Shown here: in pieces, positions 34,415-45,904 of the stretch | Layout of the letters: each line of letters begins with the position of its first letter | How positions within the stretch are numbered: the first letter of the stretch is position 1 | Assembly: GCF_963576675.1 (NCBI RefSeq) | Contig: NC_088911.1 | Location: 91,603,256 to 91,667,255 of the forward strand | Direction: 5' to 3' | Length of the DNA: 64,000 nucleotides | Source: Euphorbia lathyris | Taxonomy: Eukaryota; Streptophyta; Magnoliopsida; Malpighiales; Euphorbiaceae | Position numbers and translations under genes: made by a program | Notes under the pieces: model-generated | What the model saw: the letters and a program-made list of their open reading frames with translations, nothing else | What the model was told of the DNA's origin: nothing | Database searches by the model: none

Positions 34415-37400
34415 TTTGAACTGCAGGTCAGCTTGACATGCGTGGAGAAGTCAAAACTATGGTATATAGACAGCGCATGCTCAAGGCATATGACAGGTGA
34501 TGAAACTCAGTTCATCACACTGGAGCTTAAACGAGGTGGAAGTGTAAGCTTTGGAGATAACAAGAAGGGTAAGATAGTCGGCTCAGGCACTATCAGAGGT
34601 AACCCAACCATTGAGCATGTCTCCTTAGTTAAAGGTCTAAAATACAACCTATTGAGTGTAGCTCAGCTTTGCAAAAGCGGCAGAAGGGTTGTATTTGATG
34701 ATACTAAATGTCAAATACTCGAGGGAAATACAAATGAATTGATTTTAACTGCCCCTCGTGTAGAAAATGTATATATGTTGAATCTGGAAAAACAGTTCTC
34801 TAAAAATATATGCTTAGTGTCTAAAGAGGACAACTCCTGGCTATGGCATAGAAGACTTGGGCATGTCAGCATGGATCTTCTTGCCAAATTAGCTAGAAAG
34901 CAATTAGTTGAGGGATTACCCAAATTAAAGTTTGAAAAAGATCAGCTATGTAAAGCCTGTCAGCAAGGAAAACAAACTAAAAAGTCATTTCATAGTAAAA
35001 ATATCGTCTCAACCAAAAGGCCATTGGAATTACTACACTTAGATCTTTTCGGACCTATCCAGCCACTCAGCTTGGGAGGTAAGAAATTTTCTTTGGTTAT
35101 TGTAGATGATTTCTCTCGGTATACTTGGATCATCTTGCTTAGTAGCAAGGATGAAACCTTTGAGATGTTCACCACATTGATCAGAAAGCTTGAAAATGAC
35201 AAAGACCTAAAAGTAGCTCACATTAGAAGCGACAATGGTGGAGAATTCAAAAATCAACAGTTTGATGAATTCTGTGAAACCTGTGGTATTGACCACAACT
35301 TCTCTGCTCCAAGAACACCTCAACAAAATGGGGTTGTTGAAAGGAAAAATAGAACCATTGTTGAAATAGCTAGGACAATGCTGAATGAAAATAGGCTTCC
35401 AAAGTACTTCTGGGGTGAAGCTGTTCACACAGCATGTTATATACTGAATAGGGCTCTAGTCAGACCTATACTTAAGAAAACCCCATATGAACTTTGGAAA
35501 GGTCGAAAGCCCAACATTGGATACTTTCGTGCCTTTGGTTGTAAGTGTTTTATACTCAATACAAAAGACAACCTTGCTAAATTTGATGCTAAAGCTGATG
35601 AGGCGGTCTTTTTAGGGTACTCAACAAACAGTAAAGCATATAGAGTATTTAATAAAAGAACTCAAGTTGTAGAAGAGTCTGTACATGTTGAGTTCGATGA
35701 AACTGACCCTACAGGTAAGTCAGCTCAGCCTGAAGAAGAAGAACCAGGCTCAGCTTCCGCTGATCAACCAGAAGCCACAATGCCTAACTTACAGGAACTG
35801 ACTCAAGGTAAGCAAGAAATTGAAATATCATTTGCTGACCAATCTATTCCTGTAGAGATTGTAGAAACACCTCATCCAAACGACTCAACACTGCCAAAGG
35901 AAATAAAGATCCCAAGAGGCCATACAGAACAAGCCATTCTTGATGCCGCTAACAACAAACTGATGACCAGGGATCAACTTAGAAAATACCTCAACAATGT
36001 TGCATTCGTATCAATACATGAGCCAAAGAATTTTGCTGATGCTGAGCAAGATGAGTATTGGATCAATGCCATGCAAGAAGAGCTTGATCAATTCACCAGA
36101 AATGAGGTATGAGATTTAGTACGTAAACCTAGGAATCAAAAGCCCATAGGAACTAAGTGGGTCTTTAGAAATAAGCTATATGAACATGGGAATGTGATTA
36201 GAAACAAAGCCCGACTTGTAGCTCAAGGCTATAGTCAGCAAGAGGGTATAGCCTATAGAGAAACATTTGCTCCGGTTGCTAGATTAGAAGCTATATGTAT
36301 ATTGTGTGCCTATGCCAGTTACATGAATTTTAAGTTATATCAAATGGATGTAAAAAGTGCATTTCTTAATGGCTTTATAAACGAAGAGGTATATGTTAAT
36401 CAACCTCCTGGATTTGAAGATTCAAAATTTCCAAATCACATTTATAAACTCAAAAAGGCTCTGTACGGCCTAAAGCAAGCTCCAAGAGCTTGGTATGAGA
36501 GGTTGACCAACTTCCTGCTGACCAGGAACTATGTCAGGGCAAAAGCTGACACAACCTTGTTCATTAAGAAAAAGGGTAAACATACCCTACTTGCACAGAT
36601 ATATGTTGATGATATAATCTTTGGTGCTACTGACGAATCTTTGTGCAAAGAATTTAGTCAATAGATGCAAACTGAGTTCGAAATGTCTATGATGGGCGAA
36701 CTCAACTTCTTCCTTGGACTCCAAATCAAGCAAGGTAAGAATGACAGATTTATAAGTCAGTCTAAGTACACCAAGGAAATGTTAAAGAAGTTCAGCATGG
36801 AAGAATGCAAACCAATATCAACCCCCATGGGTACTGATACTGTCCTATGCAAGGATGAAAAGAGTAAGTCAGTTGATAGTAAACACTATCGAGGTATGAT
36901 AGGTTCATTACTCTATCTCACTGCTAGTAGACCAGATATTCAATACTCGGTATGCTATTGTGCTAGATATCAAGCTGACCCCAGAGAATCTCATCTAACC
37001 GCTGTAAAAAGAATTTTTAGATACTTGCAAAGCTCAGTTGATGCACGTCTATGGTATCCAACCTCAAATGACTTCACACTCATTGGTTATACTGATGCTG
37101 ACTACGGACGAGATAAGCTAGAACGAAAAAGTACTTTAGGGGGATGTCACTTCCTTGGAAGATGTCTAGTATCTTGGTTTAGCAAGAAGCAATCATCCGT
37201 AGCTCTGTCTACAACTGAAGCTGAGTACGTGGCTGCAGGAAGCTGTGTTGCACAAGTCCTATGGATAAAACAACAGTTTGAGGATTACGGAGTCAAAACA
37301 AAAACAATAGAGATCAAATGCGACAACAAAAGTGTCATTGATCTATCTAAAATTCCAGTTCAACACAGCAGGATGAAGCATGTTAGCATAAGGCATCACT

Positions 37401-37546
37401 TCATCAGAGATCACGTATTAAAAGATGAGATCAAGCTGACCTACGTGCCAACAAACGATCAGCTTGCAGATATCTTCACAAAACCCTTGGCAAGAGAGCA
37501 ATTCAACACACTAAGGGAAGCAATTGGTATGTCAAATCCACTCTAA
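34415..37546 (+). pseudogene. Copia E2 pol: protease, integrase, RT, RNase H
   Basis: Protease has WYIDSACSRHMTG. Integrase has the HHCC finger (HRRLGHVS, CKACQQGK) and the DDE residues in LLHLDLFGPI, RSDNGGEF and NGVVERKNR. RT has [20 protein letters not shown] and catalytic YVDDIIFGA. RNase H has [16 protein letters not shown] and [13 protein letters not shown]. Two premature stops: TGA for Trp at 36110-36112 and TAG for Gln at 36662-36664. The natural end is TAA after GMSNPL at 37546. The catalytic residues I checked are present. The long reading frames suggest recent loss of function. Confidence 0.92.
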
Positions 37547-38121
37547 CCAAATTTTGCATTGAATAATTATGAGTGGAACTTTGAATGATTGTACGAATGC
37601 CATGTTGAGTGAAATATTTATTCCCTACTAAGCTTAGGTTGAAATTGCCACCCTGCGTACACATAGTAAGCAACGATACTAAGTAAGGCATAAAAGTTAA
37701 GTAAACATCCCATGCTGAGTAGATAAACAAATCACCTCATGCTGAGTAAAACACACGCTGAGTACGTAACCTATGCTGAGTTAATAACAGATAGAAAAAT
37801 TGTCTTAACAAATGATAGGCACTCAATATTGTTGACGCTTCGAATTTCAGCAATAACCCATTTGCATAAAGTGAAACTACACGTGTAAATTCTGACACAT
37901 TGGGAAGACGCACATTAATGGCAAAAAACTCATGCGCCGAAGATGTCATAATTAACAGAGTATCTGACGATTGAACGTCCCTAGGAGAAAAACGGCAAGG
38001 TAATGATTTAGGATCCTCATTGATTTATATAAAATAATCGAACCCCCACTCGTCCTTCCTCATTCTTGCAATCCCTAAAACTCGAACTTCTTCCTTTCCA
38101 AAAATCTCAAAATCGTCAAAA
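37547..38121 (+). promoter_or_regulatory. Spacer with candidate internal promoter, E2
   Basis: This 575-bp spacer separates pol from the extra ORF. It holds a G-box core CACGTG at 37880-37885 and, 146 nt further, a TATA box TATATAAAA at 38026-38034. The TATA box lies 96 nt upstream of the extra-ORF ATG, and the leader between is C-rich with no ATG. E1 and E3 share the arrangement, including CACGTG or ACGCGTG at the same distance. Confidence 0.6.
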
Positions 38122-40956
38122 ATGTCTCCCAGCAAAAAGAAAACCCCAGAAGCGCAAAACACATCCACTGACCACGTTGGTCCTTCAATGGAAAAGGAAA
38201 GGATAATGATCAAGGTACACTCTAAGGTTAACAACCTGGAAGTGTTGAAATGCCGGTGGTTCTCTCCCAGCTTTGTGTCGACTGAAACACCATTCTGTGA
38301 ATGGATTGCGAAAAACAACTGGACAGGTCTCTTTTCCCTTCCAGGAACAGCCTACCCAAGGTTAGTTCGAGAGTTTTACTCAAATTTACGAGTTGATGCA
38401 GACGACTCAGATTACTTGGAGACCACTGTGAAAGGACAGAAAATTGTTATTACCCCTGCCTATCTAGCCACACTGTTAGAGATACCGAACGAAGGAATCC
38501 AATTTCAAACAACAAAGGCGAAGATACCTAAAGCCACGTCTGAGAAGTTAAAGGGGTTCTGTAAACCCAAAGATCATAAAGGGGAAATACCCAGTACTTG
38601 TATGGGTAAGGATCAAAAGATAGTCCATTTCATGCTGACTAACTTTATCTTTCCCAAACTCAGCTCGGCCTCATCCGCATCTAACTTCGAACAGTGCTTT
38701 ATATGGCACATGTTGACTTCAACTCCATTCAATCTCCCTGTGTTTCTAGTTGGAGCCCTTCAACGAAGCGGTAGGAAACTACGTTTGGGTTCACTTATCA
38801 TAAAAATCATACAGGACAAGCAAATAGAGACAGTGGACGAGACAAGTTCATTGGGAAGTGAAATCACAGCAGTCCTACTAGATGGACTATTGTATAATCA
38901 ACCCTTGAAGGGGTATGAAGGAACTGGAGATGCCGAGGAGAATGAGGAAGAAGAGCAAGCAGAAATGGAACCTGAAGCTGAGCCTGCACAAGAAGTTGAG
39001 GCTCATACTGAGTCACCTAAGACAGTTCAGCCTGAAAAAGGGAAGAAGAGGAAGGCTGCAGAAGTTAGCTCCAAAGATATCCATTCTGTTCCAAAGAAAA
39101 TAAGGCTTTCATCAAGACAGAAAGCCCAAACTCACAAGGTTGATGAGCACGTTGGGAAAAGAAAGAGGCCAGAAGTGCCTGAGGATGAAAACGAAGAAAC
39201 TCCTGAGACCCCGTTAAAGAAAAAGAAAAGAGGTCACTCTTTGAAGATAGTGGAAGCCGTACCACTAACCTCTCCTCAAACTGAAGGTCATGAGATTGAC
39301 CACGAAAAAGAAGATGTGGAACACGTTGAGCAACAAAAAGGTAATACTGAGGAGGAAGCATGCCCTCGTGATGATGCTGAGCAAACAAGGGAAGAAGGTA
39401 ATATTGAGCAACCCGTAGGGGAAGGAACTGTGGCTGCTGAGTCAAGTGAAGGTTTTCAAATTGACCATTCTCCGCCAAAAACTGAGACCCGGAGAAGATT
39501 AAAGAAGAAAGCACAAAAGCACATTGATCTCTTAGACGAATTTCCCCTTGACGAGCCAGAAACTGACCTGTCTACAATTCAGTTCAAGTATTTCTCAAAT
39601 GCAACTGAATCTCCACCAGAAGACCTAGCGGAAAAGCAAGCCTCTGTTACTCAACATGAGGAACATGCCAAGAACCCTACAAATCCAAGTCAAGCTGCAC
39701 CAATTGAGCCAACTCATACCTCAACTCCACCTCCATCACAAAATGTTGATAACTCAGCTCAACAACTTCATCAAAGTCCAGGTACTCAGTCTGGCAAGGA
39801 ACCAACACCTCCACTATCGAAGAATCCTGCACCAACCTCTGAGTCCAATACTGCCAAGTTTGCATACTTGAATGCAACTGAGTCTAGCCGTTGGGTCATT
39901 GCTTCAGCTCAGTCTCTACTTCAAGACTTTCATTCTACTCAAGCTGAAGGTTGCCAGTCCACTCAAGAGCCCTCTCACCTAACCAGTATCACTCAACTTC
40001 TACAAGAACTCCGTAGCCTGAAAGATTTGGTTAGTATCATTACTGCAGTACAAACTCAGCAACCAAACCAAGAGCAAATGGCCAAACTAACTGAATTAGT
40101 GCTTACTATGGCCACTCATCTGAACTCTCTTGAAGGAAAAATTCAACAACTATCTGAAGTCAATCCTGGGTACGTCACTTCCTCTGAGCTTCAAAACTAT
40201 TTTGTTAAGCTAGCAGCGGAACTGACCCCCTCCAGAGCAACTGTTCACACTGAGTCTGCAACATCTGCTGAGTTGCAAGAGTGCTTCACCAAGCTATATG
40301 CTGAGCTAACTAAATCCAATCCACCAAGCAATGCAGAATCTGTCACCACCACCGAGCTCCAACAATGTTTTACTAAGATTCAAGTAGAGCTGACAAGTAC
40401 CCGTGACCTTGTATCCTCTTCCTCTCAATGTACGATTGATCAACTGAGTGAGGCAGTGAGACTTTTGAACATTGATCGAGCCTAGATGGACGTTGATCCA
40501 GTATCCAACACAGAGCTAATGAGCTTCTCGCAAGCTATCATGAAAGCGATAAGGATCAACAATGCACAACGAATGTTCTATGACTCTGCTCTCTTGAAAC
40601 TATTTCATCAATCTTATGGTCAGGTCACTAGCTCCATTGTCTGCCTCAACAAAGCCCATGAATGTCTTCTTAGCATGATAAGCAGCTCCATTCGAGTCCC
40701 CCGGCACGTCCAGGACGATAGCGTTCCTGTCATTGACAGTTTGGGGGAAAGCACAAAAAGGCTTCAGCGCTATTCTAACTATCTCTCCTCTGCCGCCAGG
40801 AATAAGACCTTTCTTTATCAACTTGATGATGCCAAAACGGGGGAGACAAGTAACAGAGGAACTAAGCCTCAGCCTTTAGGAACTGTGTCTGCCTCTAGGA
40901 GCAAAGGAAAAGGCATTGCTCATGTTGACCCCTCAGCTCAAAGAAAGAAGAAGTGA
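38122..40956 (+). pseudogene. Extra ORF of SIRE-like copia E2 (one internal stop)
   Basis: It starts MSPSKKKTPEAQ. About residues 30-265 form the conserved N-terminal domain (CRWFSPSFVSTETPFCEWIA, YPRLVREFYSNL, FCKPKDHKGEIPSTCMG, SNFEQCFIWHMLTSTPFN). Then comes an acidic/basic low-complexity part with nuclear-signal-like clusters (PLKKKKRG near residue 368), a Ser/Thr/Pro-rich stretch, and a region of repeated ELQ..F.KL heptad-like segments that looks coiled-coil (about 640-785). A TAG at 40483-40485 (CAG in the sister copy) stops the frame; the remaining 156 codons end in a Lys-rich tail. Role unknown: the position matches SIRE envelope-like ORFs, but I see no signal peptide or membrane segment. 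Confidence 0.8.
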
Positions 40957-41355
40957 ATCTAGCCAGTTTGTGTCTAGAAATTTGGCACCATATCAAACCA
41001 TATCCCGTTATCTGTTTTTATTTGTGTTATCCACTGCTTAGGATAAAATGTTTTGTTGTCCAATATTGTTTTGTTGTGTGTTGTTGACTGTTAGTTAAAT
41101 CCAATATCAGTTTCTTTTCTCTTCCTATATCTGACTAATCAAGTTTGAACAAACAACTCAAAAAGACACTAAAACTAAACTAAGAGACAACATCTCTCCA
41201 CAATTAAGCCAGTATAATCAAAAGCAACAAATCTAAAAGGCTTAGAATTAAATTAAGACAAAAAAAATGCAACCCTTACGGGGGAGTCACGTCAAAAAAT
41301 TTCAATCATGGGGTAACTTAAAACTGAGTTCCGTAATAATGTATTTTGCCAACAT

Positions 41356-41370
41356 CAAAATGGGGGAGTT
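41356..41370 (+). other. Polypurine tract of copia E2
   Basis: CAAAATGGGGGAGTT lies directly upstream of the 3' LTR. Confidence 0.85.
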
Positions 41371-42715
41371 TGTTGAAACACCTTTCCACAAGATTTTGAT
41401 TTGACAAAATCATCCATGATTAAGAGGCAATTAAATTTAGATGCTTTGATTTGATTGTACTAATATGTTTGTTAAATCTTGAGTGCAAAAATATATAAAG
41501 TAAAAGACAGGACAAAAGTCAGCACAAACAAAGCTGAGTAGAAAAGAACTCAGCATGACAGAATAGAAGCTGAGTGGAGTTAAAGTTCAGAAACAAAATG
41601 GAGCTGACCTTAAAGGAACTCAGCATGAACCATGAATAAACGAAGCTGAGTATTCGTCAGGACAGCACGAAGGATCCGTTTTGCTAAAAGACAAAGACTG
41701 CCAATCTCCTGCACCAATAATTGGAACCTCGAAGACACCTAAGAAGACTGATTCCGAGAGTCATGGGACATTGGATTATTGGAAACAGACAACTGGCACA
41801 AACAAACAAAACAGACACTAGAAGACAACCTGACACCTGAAGAAAAACAGAATCAGGGAATGGCGTACAGTCTGAAGCTTCCCAGAAAATGTTCCCCAAA
41901 AGAGCCGTTTTGGTTGCAACGGTCAAGACATTTTAAACAATCAAGTCCACAGGTTCTCGTCTATAAAAAGACAATCGAAGAACCAAAATATGCACTGAAG
42001 CATCAAAAGAAAAATACAAGAGAGAAAATCTCACTCAAGAACAAAAAGAATCTTACACTCACTTTTCTATTCTATGTGTAAATGCTAGATTGAGTTGTAA
42101 TCATCTAAAGTGTTCTTTAGTTCAAAAAGGAACAAGTCTGTGATCAATAGAAATATTGAGAGAGTAAAGCTGAGTGCTTGGTTGTAAGCATTTCAGTAGT
42201 AGAGAAATCTAGGTGCTGGGTTGTAGTACTTAGTAGGAGTTGAGTAGAAGAATAGAGGAATGTACTCTTGCATATTCAACTGCCTTGTAATTGGTTTGTG
42301 CTCTACCATTAAAGAGCTCAGTATTGGATTCAAAAAGCCCGGAGGACTCTGGGGACTGGACGTAGGCAGAGAGGCCGAACCAGGATAAGTGATACTGAGT
42401 AATCTCTGAACTCTCTCTTATATTGTATGTGTTGTTTGCTAAATTTACTCAGCATATAAATTGCCTAAGCTGACCTTGAGTAAATAAGTGGTGTTGAGTT
42501 AGAAGCTGACCTTCAAGAGTGTCAATTCTTAACTCACAAGAAAACATCTTTAGTCAACATCTGACTAAAGCTGTCTTCAAACATATCTCACCAAGCTGAC
42601 CAAAATCAGAGTTAATAAACTCTCAATATAACTTCTGGTCAGCTCAGTTAAAACGAGAAAAAGTTATATTAGTTCCTACCCCCCCCCCTTTGGAACTAAT
42701 TATCAGGGACCAACA
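41371..42715 (+). repeat. 3' LTR of copia E2, 1345 bp
   Basis: It has the same ends as the 5' LTR and differs by 12 substitutions and one C. Its poly-C tract (about 42,679-42,688) is one base longer. Confidence 0.95.
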
Positions 42716-45407
42716 CTACTCAGTATGCTAATGAGATACTCATGAGACTTGCTGATCCAGGAGACGGACTCAGTGAGCTGGGCATAGTTTTGGTGGTACA
42801 TTTTGAGTACAGCTGAGTCAAAGAATTTTCGTTGATCATGGATGTCTTGCACAAAGTTCAGAAATGCATCAGTATTGATGGGGTCAATATCCATCTGGTC
42901 TTTATTGACATTGAGGAGGCGCGCAGCTTCACTCAGTTGATCAATGGTGCATTGAGAAGTGGAGGAAATTAGTTCACGAGTGCAGTTCAGATCAGAACTC
43001 AGCTTTGAGAAGTGTTGACCCAGCTCAGCAGAGGTAGCATACACAGGATGACCCATAGATCCAAGGTTGGCCATGTCTGTGGTCAGCTTAGCAAAATAAT
43101 CTTTGAGCTCAGTAGAAGTAGCATATCCTGGATTTACATCAGAGTGTCTCTGGACTTTGCCTTCAAGTGCATTCATGTGGTTGACCATCATGAGCAGTAG
43201 TTCAATGATCTTTGCAATTTGGTCTTGCTTAGGTTGCTGTGTCTGAATTGTGCTCATAACACTGATAATATCCTTGAGGCTCCGAATTTCATGCAGAAGT
43301 GGAGTGAGGGGTGTGATTTGGGAGGACTCAAGGTTTGCAGTTCCAGCAGCATCCATAGGCATAGGATTTAAATCCTGAAGGAGAGACTGAGCAGAGGCAA
43401 TGATTTTGCGTCCAAACTCAGTAGCACTCAAATAGGCCATTGTGTCAGCAGGATTTGTCACAGAAGAAGGAATTGAAGTGGAACTTGATGGTGGTGGAGT
43501 TGGCTGCTTATCAGATGGATTAATAGGTAGACCTTGCGGAAGCTCAGTACAATGAGTTGAGTGCTCAACAACTTGGTGTTGGTGGCAAAGGACTTACAGA
43601 GTCATTTACTTGCTCACAATGATGGAAGAGTTGAACAGGTTGTTCCATGGATTGCTCCCCAGCTTGACTATCTTGGGCTTCGAGCACTTGCTCGACAGGA
43701 TTTGGATTGTCTAGAGTCTTGGCTTGTTCCTCAATGTGAGTAATAGAGGCTTGATTTTCCGCAGGTTCTGTAGAAGGAGACTCAGTATTCTTTGAAAAAT
43801 ACGTAAACTGGATATCAGACAGATCGGTGATTGGGTCTCGAAGCGGAGAATCTCCTAATAGATTAATGACAGGTGCTCTATAGGCTTTCTTCTTTAGCCT
43901 TTTGAAAGACTTAGCTCGAGGGGGTGAAGGATCAGCTTGAATATCTTCACTAGAATCAGAGGAGGAATTGTCTCTAAGCTCAGCATTATCCTCATCTTCG
44001 GCAATGTCACGTTCAGGGAGCTCAACTTCCACTGTTTGAAGTGCCATAGGTGGATTCTCCTCTTGCTCATCATCATCTTCAGTCTGTGTTTGCTCAGCAT
44101 GTTCTTCTTCCTCAACATCAGGCTGAGCATCATCATTCAGCTGTTCTTCCTCTTCTTGCTCAATGGGGGTTTGCTCAAGATCAATTCCGAGACTTTTGAC
44201 GAAGTGTGATTTTGGAGGGACAACCCAGTCAAGGGGATTAGCTTCAACAATTTGTAATGCAGAGTTTCTTCTTTTCTTCTGCAGAGGTTGCTCTGGAGAT
44301 TCTTCATTTTCTTCTTCGGGCTCATCTTGCCCTTTTCGTTTCTTTGCTGACCTAGGTGTTTGGTCAGTATCAACTTTCTTCCCTTTTGACACAGCTCGTA
44401 CCTTCCTTGGGACATCATCAATATCCTTTGAGCATGTTTCGAGTGCCTTTCTCTTTTTCTTTGCTTTTACTGGCTCAGCAGACTTTTCAACAACTTGCTT
44501 ACCTTTCCTTGGTTCCTCTTCTTGTTCAGCATCATGTTCTTCTTCAACTTCCTCAACATCTTCGAATCCCTTCAACGGCTGATTGAATTTTAACCCCAAT
44601 AGCAGAGTCGCTGTAATTTCATTTCCCAAACTCTGAGACTCATTGATGGTTTCTATTTTCTGGTCTTCAAGGATTTTGGTGATTAGGGAGCCCAATCTGA
44701 GTTTCTTGCCTCCTCGTTGAAATGCCCCGACCAGAAATACCGGCATGTTGAGTGGATTGTAGGTTAGCATGTGCCATATAAAGCACTGCTCGAAATTAGA
44801 GGCAGACGATAGTGAGCTGAGTTTGGGGAAGATGAAGTTGGTCAACAGGTAATGAGCCATCTTCTGATTTTGCCCCATACAGGTGCTTGGTATCTCTCCT
44901 TTGTGATTCTCTGGTTTACAGAATCCTTTGACGTGGTCAAGCACTTCTTTGGTTGTCCTAAACTCTTTTCCTTCTTCTGGCAGGTTGAGTAAGGTTGCTA
45001 GGTAGGATGGTGTGATTGTAATTTTGTGACCCTTGATGGAAGTTTCCAAGTAGTCAGCATCTTCTTCGTCAACGTGAAGATTGGAATAGAACTGCCTAAC
45101 TAACCTAGGATAGGTTTTCCCTGGGAGAGAGAAGAGTCCTACCCACTCATTCTTCTCAATCCATTCACAAAAGGGTTTTTCAGAGGTGATGAAGTTAGGA
45201 GAGAACCACTTACATTTCAGAACTTCCAGGATTGTTAACTTTCTTGTGGACTTTGACCATAGTCCTTTTCTTAGGTTTCTTTGAAGAGCTTGCTGGGTCA
45301 GCTTGAGGGTTTTTGTTTGGATTTTGGTTAGGCTGAGGAGATTTTGGATTTTCATCGGTGTGATGTTTGCCGGAATCACCACCGGAGACATTCTGAGGGT
45401 TCGACAT
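42716..45407 (-). pseudogene. Extra ORF of copia E1, main part
   Basis: It starts at the ATG at 45407 (MSNPQNVSGGDSGKHH). A one-base insertion near 45225 shifts the frame just before the conserved domain, which then reads CKWFSPNFITSEKPFCEWIE, YPRLVRQFYSNLHV, FCKPENHKGEIPSTCMGQNQ and SNFEQCFIWHMLTYNP. Acidic and Lys-rich stretches follow. The frame is lost again near 43565-43461 and resumes with AYLSATEFGRKIIASAQSLL and the coiled-coil-like part. It is cut at 42716 by E2 and continues at 31217. It is clearly orthologous in position and sequence to the ORFs of E2 and E3. Confidence 0.82.
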
Positions 45408-45507
45408 TCTTTTTCTCAGAGATTTTCGAGGATTTTTGAAATTCAGAGAGAGAAATTGGAATACCAAAGGATTCAGGCGTAAAGATGATTAAGTGGGAAA
45501 TCTTCCA

Positions 45508-45662
45508 CTTTTTATAGAGATTTTTTATCCTATTCGTTGGACTAGCCGTTTTTCTCTTGGGATATTCAATCGACGGACATTCTGTCACTTATGACATGTT
45601 CGGCACATGGGCTTTGCCTTTACTGCTTACGTTATCCCAGAAGCCCCTCTTTATTACACGTG
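45508..45662 (-). promoter_or_regulatory. Candidate internal promoter of the E1 extra ORF
   Basis: A TATA box TATAAAAAG lies on the minus strand at 45516-45508, 109 nt upstream of the ATG at 45407. A G-box core CACGTG lies at 45662-45657, about 145 nt further upstream. A TTCCCACTT segment just after the TATA box is also found in E3. Confidence 0.6.
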
Positions 45663-45904
45663 TTTGCATTAAATGGTGCAGGTGGGTTTTACTAAGTTTT
45701 ACTAGAATATGGAACGTTTGTGATTCTAAGTATCTAGTAGATGAATTTCTTGTCTCTTAGTAACTTAGCATAGGATAGTCACTCAGCATGTATATCTATT
45801 GAGCATAGAGTGGTCTTCTACATTTTAAGCCCAGTAAGTAGCAGTTACTAATTTTGAATTCACTCAGCATGGCATTCACTCAACATTCAATTTTACCCAT
45901 AGAT

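Larger units (their letters stand above)
31223..42715 (+). mobile_element. SIRE-like Ty1/copia E2 (inner), complete, 11,493 bp
   Basis: 5' LTR (31223-32566), PBS, gag, pol, extra ORF, polypurine tract and 3' LTR (41371-42715). The 5-bp duplication CTACT lies at 31218-31222 and 42716-42720, inside the extra ORF of E1. Hand alignment of the LTRs gives 12 substitutions (9 transitions, 3 transversions) and one extra C in a C-run, about 0.9%. It is the youngest datable insertion in the window. It is structurally complete but carries several stops, so it looks non-autonomous. Confidence 0.95.

Noticed and set aside
38122..40956. Calling the extra ORF an envelope protein
   Set aside because: The location fits SIRE envelope-like genes, but no signal peptide, transmembrane helix or fusion-type hydrophobic stretch is visible.
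43894..44582. Met/Leu-rich and Ser/Phe-rich frames around the E1 extra ORF
   Set aside because: They are alternative frames of the acidic and Lys-rich low-complexity part of that ORF.
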